Numbered from the stretch's first letter, positions 38,946 to 47,426 are shown. The stretch: 56,920 nucleotides of DNA from an uncultured archaeon (GCA_902385765.1 CABMGU010000077.1:1-56920); one strand, 5' to 3'. Made by a program: numbers and translations. The notes: generated from the sequence alone by a model not told the origin.

Positions 38946-39931
38946 AGTAATTTCAGCACGTCCACCATCCTGCACGAATATCCCCATTCGTTGTCATACC
39001 ATCCTGATACGCTAATCAGTGTTCCTTCGATTACGTTTGTGCTTGGCGCGTCGAAGATGCAGCTGTTTGGATTATGAATGATGTCCCTGCTTACCAAGGG
39101 TTCTTCAGAGTATTCTATGATGCCTTTCAGATGATATTCTGCTACTTGTTTGAATAGCCAGTTTACTTTTTGTATGTCTGTTGGCTTTTCTACCTCTGCA
39201 ACAAATTGTACTATGCTTCCGTCTGGAACTGGGACTCTCCACGCTATTCCGTCTAGTTTTCCTTTTAGTGCTGGTATGACTTCTGCTACTGCTTTTGCAG
39301 CACCGGTAGTTGTTGGTATTATGGAAACAGCTGCGCTTCTTGCTCTTCGCAGGTCTTTGTGTGGTGCATCAACTAATCTTTGGTCTGCTGTGTACGCGTG
39401 TGCTGTTACCATGAATCCTCTTTTTACTCCAAAGTTATCATGCAGTACTTTTATCATTGGCGCCAGTCCGTTTGGTGTACAGCTTGCGTTTAAGATTATG
39501 TTGTGTTTTTTCCTGTCATACTCGTTTTCGTTCACGCCTTTGACTATTGTTATGTCCGGATCTTTTGCTGGTGCTGATATTAACACCTTCTTTGCTCCTG
39601 CTTTCAGGTGCAGGCTTGCTCCTTCCCTGTCTGTGAATATTCCTGTGCTCTCAACAACCACGTCTATTTTCAAATCCTTCCAGGGTAGTTTTGTTGGGTC
39701 TTTTTCTGCCAGTACTTTGATTACTTTTTTGTTTACAATCAAATTCTTATCATCATACTCTACTGGATACGGTGATTTTCCGTGCACTGAATCGTATTTC
39801 AGCAAGTGTGCGAGTGTTTTTGTGTCTGTTAAGTCGTTTATCGCAACCCATTCTATTGCTGGGTCGTTTATGCCTGCTTGTAGAACTTGACGACCTATTC
39901 TTCCAAATCCATTGATTGCAACCCTTACCAT
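38942..39931 (-). CDS. gap: Glyceraldehyde-3-phosphate dehydrogenase, class I (bacterial type)
   Basis: 329 residues. N-terminal NGFGRIGRQ (NAD binding), catalytic NASCTPNGLAP with C151 and H178 (FMVTAHAYTADQ), and WYDNEWGYSCRM at the end are the bacterial/eukaryal class I GAPDH, unlike the class II enzyme usual in archaea. The canonical SCTTNCLAP is changed to SCTPNGLAP, losing the second Cys and the Thr. Makes 1,3-bisphosphoglycerate for the Pgk at 44360. Divergent from the dehydrogenase at 40009 with separate TATA-like sequences. Confidence 0.97.
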   Translation of the reverse strand: MVRVAINGFGRIGRQVLQAGINDPAIEWVAINDLTDTKTLAHLLKYDSVHGKSPYPVEYDDKNLIVNKKVIKVLAEKDPTKLPWKDLKIDVVVESTGIFTDREGASLHLKAGAKKVLISAPAKDPDITIVKGVNENEYDRKKHNIILNASCTPNGLAPMIKVLHDNFGVKRGFMVTAHAYTADQRLVDAPHKDLRRARSAAVSIIPTTTGAAKAVAEVIPALKGKLDGIAWRVPVPDGSIVQFVAEVEKPTDIQKVNWLFKQVAEYHLKGIIEYSEEPLVSRDIIHNPNSCIFDAPSTNVIEGTLISVSGWYDNEWGYSCRMVDVLKLL

Positions 39932-40008
39932 AATACACCTCTTTGTGATTTATTACTTGCGTTATGTTTATATATTTAGCGTCTTGTTCAAAACATAAAA
40001 GAGGTCTT

Positions 40009-41013
40009 ATGTCAAAAATAGTGTTTTTCGAGCTGGAGGATTGGGAAACTGCTTACATTAAGGCGCACTTGAAGGGTCACGACCTTGTTTTTGTTGAAAA
40101 GAGGCTGACTGAGGGTGTTGCTGACAAATATTCTGATGCTGACGCTGTTGCCGTATTCATTTACTCGCCTATCAACACGTCCATCCTGTCAAAACTGCCG
40201 AAGGTTAAGCTTGTTACTACAATGTCTACTGGCTTTGACCATGTTGACCTTGACGCTTGCAGGAAGAAGAATATTGTTGCCTGTAATGTTCCTGCTTATG
40301 GTGATAATACTGTTGCTGAGCACGCTATGTGCTTGCTGTTGGCGATTGCCAGGAAGCTGGTTCCCAGCGTTGAGCGTACTAGGAAAGGTGATTTTTCTTT
40401 GGATGGCTTGCGTGGTTTTGATTTGAAGGGCAAAACTATCGGCATTGTCGGTACTGGCAAGATTGGCAGGAATATGGCTCATTTTGCAGAAGCCTTTGGT
40501 ATGAGTGTTATTGCTTTTGACAAGTTCCCGAATTATGAGTTGGCAAAGGAGTGCGGTTTTGCTTATGTTTCATTGGATGCATTGTTTGCCCAGTCTGATG
40601 TCATCAGCCTGCATTTGCCTGAAAGCCCAGAAACTCATCATATCATCAATAAGGATAATGTGAGAAAAATCAGGAAGGGTTGCGTTCTTATCAATACTGC
40701 AAGGGGCGGTCTTGTTGAGACAGAAGCTATTTTGATTGGTTTGAAGGAAAAGATTTTTTCTGCCTGCGGAATTGATGTTTTGGAGGAGGAATGCCACATT
40801 AAGGAGGAAAAGGAGCTTGTGCTTGAGTCTTTCCATCATACCTGTGATATGAAGACCATGTTGCAGACTCATATGCTTTTGTTGCAGCCGAACGTCATCA
40901 TTACGCCTCATAACGCGTTTAACAGTTCTGAAGCTCTCGTGCGTATTCTCGATACCACGATTGACAACATTAATGCCTTTTTCGCTAATGTTCCCAAGAA
41001 CAAGATTACGTAA
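40009..41013 (+). CDS. D-2-hydroxyacid dehydrogenase (D-lactate dehydrogenase-like)
   Basis: 334 residues from the ATG at 40009, which follows the TATA box at 39966-39976 (GTTTATATATT) by about 35 bases; the ATG at 39964 lies upstream of it and is rejected. NAD-binding GIVGTGKIGRNMA, catalytic Arg in NTARGGLVE (about residue 232), Glu (about 261) and His in ITPHNAFNS (about 300). Best fit is the D-lactate dehydrogenase group (LdhA-like), reducing pyruvate to D-lactate, which would re-oxidise the NADH from GAPDH. Confidence 0.92.
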   Translation: MSKIVFFELEDWETAYIKAHLKGHDLVFVEKRLTEGVADKYSDADAVAVFIYSPINTSILSKLPKVKLVTTMSTGFDHVDLDACRKKNIVACNVPAYGDNTVAEHAMCLLLAIARKLVPSVERTRKGDFSLDGLRGFDLKGKTIGIVGTGKIGRNMAHFAEAFGMSVIAFDKFPNYELAKECGFAYVSLDALFAQSDVISLHLPESPETHHIINKDNVRKIRKGCVLINTARGGLVETEAILIGLKEKIFSACGIDVLEEECHIKEEKELVLESFHHTCDMKTMLQTHMLLLQPNVIITPHNAFNSSEALVRILDTTIDNINAFFANVPKNKIT

Positions 41014-41068
41014 GTCTACTTTTGAATGGTAACAAACCTATTTAACTGATAAAGGCAAAAACTTCTCT

Positions 41069-41872
41069 ATGCGAAGTACTTTACTGCTAGTCGCGATTTC
41101 ACTGCTGTTGTTTCCTATACTGCTCCTGTTAATTGTTACACAGCAGGGCGCTTCTTATTTGGGAAATGTCGGGAACGTTTTCAATATTGTTCTTGCCTTA
41201 TGTGCCGCGCTTGGCTGCTGGTTTGCTTATAGGAATATTGGTAAAGCTTTCCGTGATGAGAAGAAAGGCTGGTTTTTTGTTGCTCTTGCTTTCTTTATGT
41301 TTACTGCTGGAGAGCTTTTTTGGGCTTATTTTGAGTTTAAGGGCATAGAGGTTCCTCTTGGTTCTCTTGCTGACCTGTTCTGGACTTTGGGCTATTTTGC
41401 ATTGATTTTTGGCTTGTACACCTTTTTGTCAATGATGTTTTTCAGTTCAGAGTCTTATAATTATGTCATTCTAGTTGTTTTTGCGCTGATAGGTGGAGTT
41501 GTTGCCTTTTTTACCATTCCGTCAGACATTGCATCTGGAATGCTCACTCTTGGTCATTTTGTCCAGCAGTTTTACGTACTCCTGGACTTTATTTTGCTGG
41601 GCATGATAGTGGTTTTGATTCTTCCTTTGCTTCAGGCGCGTAATCGTCTTTTTGTTGCCTGGCTGCTTTTTGGTCTTGGTATTACTGTTTGGGTCGTGTT
41701 TGATTTCTTATTTGCAGGTCTTACCGAATTTAACATGTATTACTCTGGCAATCCTATTGATATCTTGTATGCGCTCTCTTATGTCCTGTTTGTTTTCGCT
41801 GCTGATGCAAAGCTGAAGTTGACAGAGCACGGAACTTATTTGCCTGCCAGAAAGGTGATTAAGTATGCGTAA
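41069..41872 (+). CDS. Membrane sensor-like protein A1
   Basis: 267 residues, about eight membrane helices. It has a G-E-L-F-W-A-Y-F-E segment and VPLGSLADLFWTLGYF (about 95-110), the PS-x-A-D-x-x-Y-x-x-G-Y-type motif of N-terminal membrane sensor domains found in some bacterial GGDEF proteins and archaeal DUF835 proteins. No cytoplasmic signalling domain is attached. The next gene overlaps its stop by 8 bases, and it is a paralogue of the genes at 41865 and 43104: all share K-K-G-W...A-L-A...F-x-x-G/A-x-x-x-W. Confidence 0.75.
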   Translation: MRSTLLLVAISLLLFPILLLLIVTQQGASYLGNVGNVFNIVLALCAALGCWFAYRNIGKAFRDEKKGWFFVALAFFMFTAGELFWAYFEFKGIEVPLGSLADLFWTLGYFALIFGLYTFLSMMFFSSESYNYVILVVFALIGGVVAFFTIPSDIASGMLTLGHFVQQFYVLLDFILLGMIVVLILPLLQARNRLFVAWLLFGLGITVWVVFDFLFAGLTEFNMYYSGNPIDILYALSYVLFVFAADAKLKLTEHGTYLPARKVIKYA

Positions 41873-42647
41873 GTCATTTTCGCTGGTAGTCTTGGCTTTG
41901 CTGCTTTTATCTCTGCAAACTCTGGTATACGTCACTATGCAGGGCTACATTTACTTGGACATTCTTGGCAACCTGTTTATTTGTTCTATTTCCTTGTGCG
42001 CGATGGTTGCCTGCTGGATTCCTTATCGTAAATTGTCTAAGAACTTCCCGTTGGAAAAGAAAGGCTGGTTTTTTATTGCATTGGCAACGACCTTGTTCTT
42101 TTTGGGAGACATCGCTTGGGCTTTCTTTGAGGTTTTTTTGAAGATTCACGTTCCTGTCGGCTCTCTGTGTGATCTTTTCTGGAATCTTGCTTATTTTTCT
42201 TTGATGTACGGGCTTTGGTGTTTGATGTCCGTATTATTCTTTGAATCCCAAAACCGCAATAGAATCATATTATTCGCTTCATTCCTCATCGGCTGCGTGG
42301 TTCTCTTTTTCGACTTAAGAGTCCATTCGGCAAATCTGAGCTTTGTGGACTTTATTCAGCACCTTTATGTTTTTTATGACGTTATCATCCTCGGCATGAT
42401 TTATCTCATTCTTATGCCACTCTTAATGGCTCATAATCATCTTTTTATCACCTGGACTATTTTCGGTTCAGCCATTATTGCAAGAATTGTTTTTGATTTC
42501 ATCTTTGCGCATATGAACGATGCAGGGACTTTTTACACAGGTCACCCGCTTGACCTCGTTTACACATTTTCATACTTTTTGTTTGTCTTTGCTGCTTATG
42601 AGAAAGATAAATTAATAGGCATAATTACAATGAGAGAAAAAGCATGA
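41865..42647 (+). CDS. Membrane sensor-like protein A2
   Basis: 260 residues, paralogue of A1 and A3. Motifs: KKGWFFIALATTLFFLGDIAW, VPVGSLCDLFWNLAYF (Ala replaced by Cys in the A-D motif), and GHPLDLVYTFSYFLFVFAAYEK near the end. Eight predicted helices. The start overlaps the previous stop (ATGCGTAA), and its own stop overlaps the B1 start (ATGA at 42644-42647). Function is inferred only from the sensor-like motif. Confidence 0.75.
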   Translation: MRKSFSLVVLALLLLSLQTLVYVTMQGYIYLDILGNLFICSISLCAMVACWIPYRKLSKNFPLEKKGWFFIALATTLFFLGDIAWAFFEVFLKIHVPVGSLCDLFWNLAYFSLMYGLWCLMSVLFFESQNRNRIILFASFLIGCVVLFFDLRVHSANLSFVDFIQHLYVFYDVIILGMIYLILMPLLMAHNHLFITWTIFGSAIIARIVFDFIFAHMNDAGTFYTGHPLDLVYTFSYFLFVFAAYEKDKLIGIITMREKA

Positions 42648-43102
42648 TTAAACTCATCGTAACCAAGAGCGAGAAGATGCAGGGCTTGTTTTTAAGCAGT
42701 GTTAAGAAGTTTAAGTCTTCAGGTGTTTGCGTTCTTGTTGCCAAGCCTTATTCTGCTGTAAAGAGTTCTTTGAAGAGTTCCCGTATTTTCTTTATTGATA
42801 CTCTTGCCGAATCTAGTGAGGAGAATGTCATTCACGTTCCTCCGAGCAATCTAACTGCTTTGAGCATCGCGATTAACCAGGCTTTGCAGTCTTTGGAAGG
42901 CAAGAAGTTTTTGGCGTTCGATTCATTCTCAACTTTGACTGTGCGCAATCCTCCTAAGGTTGTTTCTAAGTTTGCTTTGTTTTTGCTTGAGCGTATCCGT
43001 TCTTGGGATGTTGATACTGTGATTATTGTCTCAAAAGAAAGCACTGATGCTGAACTGCTCGCCATACTGAAGCAGTCTGTTGACAAGGTTGAGGAAAAGT
43101 AA
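42644..43102 (+). CDS. Soluble partner protein B1 (DUF835/degenerate RecA-like)
   Basis: 152 residues, alternating strands and helices. It begins with a strand (IKLIVTKSEKMQ), has FLAFDSFSTLTVRNPPKVVSK in the Walker-B position of RecA/KaiC folds and VDTVIIVSKES as the following strand, but no Walker A P-loop, like DUF835/KaiC-derived regulatory domains. Paralogue of B2 (43858-44331): both end LLAxLKQSVDKVEEK. In other archaea a membrane domain and a DUF835 domain are fused; here they are separate but coupled genes. Confidence 0.7.
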   Translation: MIKLIVTKSEKMQGLFLSSVKKFKSSGVCVLVAKPYSAVKSSLKSSRIFFIDTLAESSEENVIHVPPSNLTALSIAINQALQSLEGKKFLAFDSFSTLTVRNPPKVVSKFALFLLERIRSWDVDTVIIVSKESTDAELLAILKQSVDKVEEK

Positions 43103-43103
43103 T

Positions 43104-43880
43104 ATGCGCCGTTTGCTGGTGTTCTTTGCACTCGTTTTCTTTGTTTTGCAGCTCTTTTTTGTCGCGACTCAGCAGGCTAATCCTTCATTGGCGTTGGCAA
43201 GCAATATTTTGCAGGACCTCCTGGGCTTGTGCGCTGTTATCGGATTTTGGATTGTTTATGCAAAAGTTGAAAAAAGGTTTGATGAGGAAAAAAAGGGCTG
43301 GCTTTGCATCGCCCTTGCGTTTTCGCTGTTTTTCATTGCCGATGTTATCTGGACTGTTTTTGAGGCAATTCTGCACATCAATCCAATTGGTTCTGTTCCA
43401 GACTTTTTTTATCTTTTAGCATACCTTGTCTTGATGTGGGGGATGTATTATTTCATATCCTCAATGTTTTTCCGGTCGCAGGCTCTTAACTGTGCTATTG
43501 GAGGATTGACTTTTATTATTGCAGGTCTTTTCTTTTACATGAATATTCTGCAAAACGTCCTGGTAAAAGTGTTTTCGTGGGCCTCGCTTATTCAGGAATC
43601 TTATGGCTTTTTTGATATTCTTCTTTTGGGGCTTGTGCTGATTTTGATAATCCCTCTCATTGTATCTCATAACCGCCTGCTGAGGTCCTGGCTGCTTTTT
43701 GGAATGGGCATTATTGCTTTGGCAGTCTTTGATTTGGCTTTTTCAGAATTTGCTGTTCGGGGAATGTATTATTCCGGTCATCCTATTGACATTGTGTATT
43801 GTCTTGCGTATCTGCTGTTCGTTTTTGCCGCATATTATAAGCTTAAACTTTTGAAAAATGATAACCCTCATAATCACTAA
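43104..43880 (+). CDS. Membrane sensor-like protein A3
   Basis: 258 residues from the ATG at 43104, one base after the B1 stop. Paralogue of A1 and A2 with KKGWLCIALAFSLFFIADVIW, SVPDFFYLLAYL (the D-F-F-Y-L form of the sensor motif) and YSGHPIDIVYCLAYLLFVFA. Eight helices. Its 3' end overlaps B2 by 23 bases, a longer overlap than usual and consistent with a recent duplication that joined the copies. The in-frame ATG at 43080 lies inside B1 and is unlikely. Confidence 0.75.
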   Translation: MRRLLVFFALVFFVLQLFFVATQQANPSLALASNILQDLLGLCAVIGFWIVYAKVEKRFDEEKKGWLCIALAFSLFFIADVIWTVFEAILHINPIGSVPDFFYLLAYLVLMWGMYYFISSMFFRSQALNCAIGGLTFIIAGLFFYMNILQNVLVKVFSWASLIQESYGFFDILLLGLVLILIIPLIVSHNRLLRSWLLFGMGIIALAVFDLAFSEFAVRGMYYSGHPIDIVYCLAYLLFVFAAYYKLKLLKNDNPHNH

Positions 43881-44331
43881 AAGCGAGAAAGTGCAGGAAG
43901 CGTTCCTGAATAGTGTGAAGAAGCTTAGAACTCAGGGTGTCTGCGTTCTTTTGGTTAAGTCTTACTCTGCAATCGCTGGTTTGCTTGCAAAAAATAGCGT
44001 AAAGACCTCTAATTTTTTGTTTATTGACACACTTTCTTCCTCAGAATTGGATAATGTGATTTATGTTCCTCAGGAGGATTTGACTGGTTTGAGCATCTCT
44101 ATCAGCGCGGCTTTGCAGTCTTTGCCTGAGAAGGCAGCTCTGGTTTTTGATTCCTTTTCTACCCTGTCAATAAAGCACGATTCAAAAGTCGTGGCTAAAT
44201 TTGCCCGTTTCTTGTCCCAACGCCTGCATTATTGGAAGACAGAAGCGGTCATTATTGTTGCAAAGGAGAGCACTGACCCTGAACTGCTCGCTGTCCTGAA
44301 GCAGTCTGTTGACAAGGTCGAGGAAAAGTAA
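43858..44331 (+). CDS. Soluble partner protein B2 (DUF835/degenerate RecA-like)
   Basis: 157 residues, paralogue of B1: ITLIITKSEKVQEAF, FDSFSTLSIKHDSKVVAKF and the identical SVDKVEEK end. No P-loop. The pair A3-B2 repeats the A2-B1 arrangement, so the array reads A1-A2-B1-A3-B2. The message probably continues to pgk, whose ATG is 28 bases downstream. Suggested role: cytosolic output or partner of the membrane proteins. Confidence 0.7.
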   Translation: MITLIITKSEKVQEAFLNSVKKLRTQGVCVLLVKSYSAIAGLLAKNSVKTSNFLFIDTLSSSELDNVIYVPQEDLTGLSISISAALQSLPEKAALVFDSFSTLSIKHDSKVVAKFARFLSQRLHYWKTEAVIIVAKESTDPELLAVLKQSVDKVEEK

Positions 44332-44359
44332 TTTAAAGGAGTTCTGTTCTCATAGACTT

Positions 44360-45499
44360 ATGCGTTTATTAAAAGAGGCGAATGTTGCTGGAAAAACTGT
44401 TCTGATGCGTGTTGATTTTAATGTGCCTTTGAAAGACGGTAAAATAAGTGATGACAAGCGCATTCGCGCAGTCCTTCCAACGATTGATTATTTGAGGAAA
44501 AAGAAAGCCAGAATTATTCTTATCTCTCATTTGGGCAGGCCTGACGGTAAGGTTGTTGATGAACTGCGTCTTGCGCCTGTTGCTGACCGTTTATCAAAAC
44601 TTTTGAAGTATCCTGTTCATTATGAGCCTGACTGCATTGGTTCTGATGTTGAGATCTCTGCTCGTGGTCTGCACGAGGGTGATGTTTTATTGTTGGAAAA
44701 CCTGCGTTTTTATCCTGAAGAAGAGCAGGATGATGTGGGTTTTGCTCAAAAGCTTGCCGCGCCTGCCGATATCTACGTTAACGACGCTTTTGCTGTCAGT
44801 CATCGAGCTCACGCGAGTGTTCACGCGATTACTAAATTCCTTCCGTCTTATGCCGGTTTCCTGTTGGAAAAGGAAGTCAGGATGTTGTCCAGCCTGTTGA
44901 AGTCTCCAAAGCATCCTTTTCTTGCCATTATGGGTGGTGCAAAGGTAAGCGACAAGATTGGCGTTATCGAGAATTTGCTGAAAAAGGTTGATGCCGTTCT
45001 GATTGGCGGTGCTATGATGTTCACTTTCTATAAGGCGCTGAACTGCGAGGTTGGCAGGTCAAAGTTTGAAGCTGATAAGGTGGACCTTGCCAAATCATTG
45101 CTTAAAAAAGGCAAAAAAAGAATAATCTTGCCGACAGATGTCGTCCTGTCCAACAGGCGTGTTGTTCCTGCTAATAAGATGCCTAAAGCATTTGCTGGTT
45201 TTGATATTGGTCCTGAGACTCAGGCGATTTATTCTGAGATGATTAAGAGTGCCAAGACTGTGTTCTGGAATGGTCCGATGGGTTTGTTTGAGCAGAAGCC
45301 GTTTGATAAGGGCACGATTGCAGTTGCAAAAGCGATGTCCGGGTGCAAAGGTGTTACTGTTGTCGGCGGTGGCGACAGTGTTTCTGCTGTTGAAAAAGCA
45401 AAGCTGGAGAAGAAGTTCAGCCACGTCAGCACTGGTGGCGGTGCCGGTTTGGAATTTCTGGAAGGAAAGGAACTGCCTGGAATTAAAGTGTTAGAATAA
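44360..45499 (+). CDS. pgk: Phosphoglycerate kinase
   Basis: 379 residues from the ATG at 44360. RVDFNVPL (substrate Arg/Asp), SHLGRP, GGAKVSDKIGV (nucleotide-binding Lys) and VGGGDSVSAVEK near the C-terminus define Pgk. It makes ATP from 1,3-bisphosphoglycerate, the step after the GAPDH encoded at 38942. The longer in-frame start at 44309 overlaps B2 and is not supported. Being last in the array operon ties glycolysis to the sensor genes in position only. Its stop overlaps the convergent coiled-coil gene by 17 bases. Confidence 0.97.
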   Translation: MRLLKEANVAGKTVLMRVDFNVPLKDGKISDDKRIRAVLPTIDYLRKKKARIILISHLGRPDGKVVDELRLAPVADRLSKLLKYPVHYEPDCIGSDVEISARGLHEGDVLLLENLRFYPEEEQDDVGFAQKLAAPADIYVNDAFAVSHRAHASVHAITKFLPSYAGFLLEKEVRMLSSLLKSPKHPFLAIMGGAKVSDKIGVIENLLKKVDAVLIGGAMMFTFYKALNCEVGRSKFEADKVDLAKSLLKKGKKRIILPTDVVLSNRRVVPANKMPKAFAGFDIGPETQAIYSEMIKSAKTVFWNGPMGLFEQKPFDKGTIAVAKAMSGCKGVTVVGGGDSVSAVEKAKLEKKFSHVSTGGGAGLEFLEGKELPGIKVLE

Positions 45500-46661
45500 T
45501 TTTGAACTTTTGCAGTTCCTGTTTAAGCTCTTCTTTTATTTCTATGTCGCTCGGTATTGTCAGTTTTGCTATCGTTTTTTCCAGCTGTTCTATGTCAGTA
45601 TTTGCTCTCTTTATGTCTTCTGCATACTGCGTATATTCTTTCATTATTGGTCTTTCTGCTACATCTCCTTGTATGTCTGCCTCTCTTTTCTTGGCTTTCG
45701 CGTATCTGTGTATCATTGTGCTGAGTCTTTCTTTTGTGAGTTGTTTTATTGCGTCAAGTGCTTTTTGCGTTTTTTCTGGCTTAAGCTCCAGTTCTCCGCC
45801 TGTTATTGCTTTTGCAAGGTCGTCTTTGTGTTTGAGTATTGCCAATGAGTAGTCTTTTATCAGTGTTTGAAGCGGGTTTTCGGCGTATTTTGCTATTTTC
45901 TCGTTTTTTATCTTGTGGGCGTATTTTTTTATCGCGTCTGATAGTGCCAGGAATAGTCCTGTTATGTCTTGTTCTGCTTCCTGTCTTTCTTTTGCTGAGG
46001 TTATTATGTCCTCTTTTACCTGCACATACTCCGGTCTCTTGTTGAATTCCTCTTTTTCTTTTTTTAGTGTGTCTCTTTTGTTTATCAGCTGTTGCAGTTG
46101 TGTCTGGAATTCTGCCTGCTGTTTTTCTATTGTTTCTTTTTCGTTTTTGGTGTCGTCTATCTTTTGTATGAGGTTTGTTATTTTCTGCATTTCCTCTTTT
46201 TGTGCCTGTATTTTCTTGATATTGACTATTTTTTCCTCAATCGAAGCCATCGCTCCTCTCAGTTCTTTTACTTCATCTCCTATGAATTCTGTGAGGATTG
46301 CGGCCGGTCTTGCCACGTTTTGCGCGTATTGATGGAATAACAAGTCGATTTGGCTGATGTCAGTGCTGTCTTTTGGTATGAAGATGTTTTCAACGAATTT
46401 GCTTGTCAGCCTGATGAACTGTTCCCTGTTGCCCTGCATGAAGTGTTTTGCTCTTTCAGGTATGTTTGGGTTTCTTAGTTCTGCTTTTTCCAGTTTGAAA
46501 ACTGCTTGTTTTACTCCGATTAGAAGTTCTGGCAGTGCTTGTTGTCCTGCTTTTATGGCTTCTTGTTGTTCTTTTTCCAGTTTTTCCTGTTCTTCATTCA
46601 GCCAGCCGCGTACTTCTTCCAGGCTTTTCTTTTTAAAGAACAGTTTTCTGAACCACTCCAT
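45483..46661 (-). CDS. Large coiled-coil protein, unknown function
   Basis: 392 residues from the ATG at 46661 (MEWFRKLFFKKKSLEEV); the upstream in-frame ATG lies inside the cloverleaf repeat. The N-terminus is a basic amphipathic helix with FRKLFFKKK that could touch membrane. Residues about 150-230 form a long Gln/Lys/Glu coiled coil (KQQAEFQTQLQQLINKRDTL), and other parts are helical bundles. No motif for an SMC head or other ATPase. Candidates are a cytoskeletal or division-associated scaffold. Confidence 0.72.
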   Translation of the reverse strand: MEWFRKLFFKKKSLEEVRGWLNEEQEKLEKEQQEAIKAGQQALPELLIGVKQAVFKLEKAELRNPNIPERAKHFMQGNREQFIRLTSKFVENIFIPKDSTDISQIDLLFHQYAQNVARPAAILTEFIGDEVKELRGAMASIEEKIVNIKKIQAQKEEMQKITNLIQKIDDTKNEKETIEKQQAEFQTQLQQLINKRDTLKKEKEEFNKRPEYVQVKEDIITSAKERQEAEQDITGLFLALSDAIKKYAHKIKNEKIAKYAENPLQTLIKDYSLAILKHKDDLAKAITGGELELKPEKTQKALDAIKQLTKERLSTMIHRYAKAKKREADIQGDVAERPIMKEYTQYAEDIKRANTDIEQLEKTIAKLTIPSDIEIKEELKQELQKFKIILTL

Positions 46662-46676
46662 TTGATTATTTCCTCG

Positions 46677-46765
46677 TTTCGCCGCGGTCAAAGACTGACT
46701 TTCTTTCTCCCCTTGCAAAGCGCGGGGAGAAGAAAGTCACTTGGGCAAGCCCAAGCGCGGCGTGA
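46677..46765 (+). repeat. Cloverleaf-type intergenic repeat, copy 2
   Basis: 89 bases in a divergent promoter region: outer stem TTTCGCCGCG at 46677-46686 with 46756-46765; small hairpin GTCAAAGAC at 46687-46695; long hairpin 46696-46712 with 46724-46739 (one bulged base, core CTCCCC/GGGGAG); small hairpin CTTGGGCAAGCCCAAG at 46740-46755. Arm order and core match copies at 6595 (inverted) and 55029, while the stem sequences differ with pairing kept. It lies directly upstream of the TATA box of the RNase P protein gene. Confidence 0.75.
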
Positions 46766-46788
46766 TATTTGCTTTTTTCGACCAAATG

Positions 46789-46797
46789 TTTATATAG
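46789..46797 (+). promoter_or_regulatory. TATA box of the Rpp21 gene
   Basis: GTTTATATA, centred about 27 bases before the GTG at 46820 and 45 before the ATG at 46838. It leaves both starts possible: a leaderless GTG start or a short-leader ATG start. Confidence 0.5.
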
Positions 46798-46837
46798 TTT
46801 TATCCTCTACAGTATCGATGTGAAGCAAAAGGCACCT

Positions 46838-47080
46838 ATGGTTGCTGAATTGTTTGAGCAGGCTGCAATGCATCCTGACCAGGCGAGGAAGCTTATAACC
46901 GCTGCAAGGAAGCTTGCTGCCAAGTCAAGGATGAAAATTCCTTTGGAATGGCGCAGGCGTTTTTGCAAAAAATGTAATTCGATGCTGGTGCCAGGGAAAA
47001 ACTGCCGTGTTCGCACGAGAAAAGGCTTGGTCGTTGCGACCTGCCTTGATTGTATGAATATCCGGCGTGTAAAGAGGTGA
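46838..47080 (+). CDS. rnp4: RNase P protein component 4 (Rpp21)
   Basis: 80 residues from the ATG at 46838; a GTG at 46820, at the position where the TATA box predicts the mRNA 5' end, would add six residues. RRRFCKKCNSMLVPGKNCRVR and VVATCLDCMN give the zinc ribbon (two C-x2-C pairs) and basic surface of archaeal Rpp21. Binds the specificity side of RNase P RNA with Rpp29. Shorter at the N-terminus and C-terminus than thermococcal homologues (about 120). The next gene follows after 4 bases. Confidence 0.93.
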   Translation: MVAELFEQAAMHPDQARKLITAARKLAAKSRMKIPLEWRRRFCKKCNSMLVPGKNCRVRTRKGLVVATCLDCMNIRRVKR

Positions 47081-47084
47081 CTAT

Positions 47085-47426
47085 ATGAAGGAACTGTGGT
47101 ATTTTGTGTTGATGGTGCTGATGCTGGGCGTTTTGGCTTGTTTTACTTCTATGACGCCTACTGGTGCTTTTGTTGCTAACCTGCCCCCAAAATGGGATTA
47201 TCCTACTGACGAGTTTTCTTATGATGAATCCTTCAGTCTTGACTTGAACACTGCTTTTTTCGACCCTGACGGTAATCCTTTGTCGTTCAGTGTCTCGCCG
47301 TCTGAAGGCTTTACTGCTGGCCTGTATGATAACGTCTTGGTGGCTTTGGGCGAGGGTCAGGTGACCATTACGGCAAGCGATGGAAATAGTGTTGTCTCAA
47401 AGACGATTAAGGTTCTTAAGAATTAG
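47085..47426 (+). CDS. Exported Ig/cadherin-like single-domain protein
   Basis: 113 residues: signal/anchor helix ending MLGVLACFTSM, in which L-A-C could be a lipobox, then PTGAFVANLPPKW and one beta-sandwich domain of about 75 residues (DEFSYDESFSLDLNTAFFDP, GNPLSFSVSPSEG, VTITASDGNSVVSKTIKVL), the dystroglycan-type cadherin-like pattern with D-P-D-G-N-P-L. A Thr-Gly pair follows the membrane segment as in other exported proteins here. Cotranscribed with rnp4 by position. Confidence 0.78.
   Translation: MKELWYFVLMVLMLGVLACFTSMTPTGAFVANLPPKWDYPTDEFSYDESFSLDLNTAFFDPDGNPLSFSVSPSEGFTAGLYDNVLVALGEGQVTITASDGNSVVSKTIKVLKN

Noticed and set aside
39150..39890. 246-codon plus-strand ORF opposite gap.
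   Set aside because: Antisense shadow of GAPDH, with low-complexity composition and no ribosome site or promoter.
45483..46661. SMC or Rad50-like ATPase.
   Set aside because: Long coiled coil but no Walker A, Walker B or signature motif at either end.
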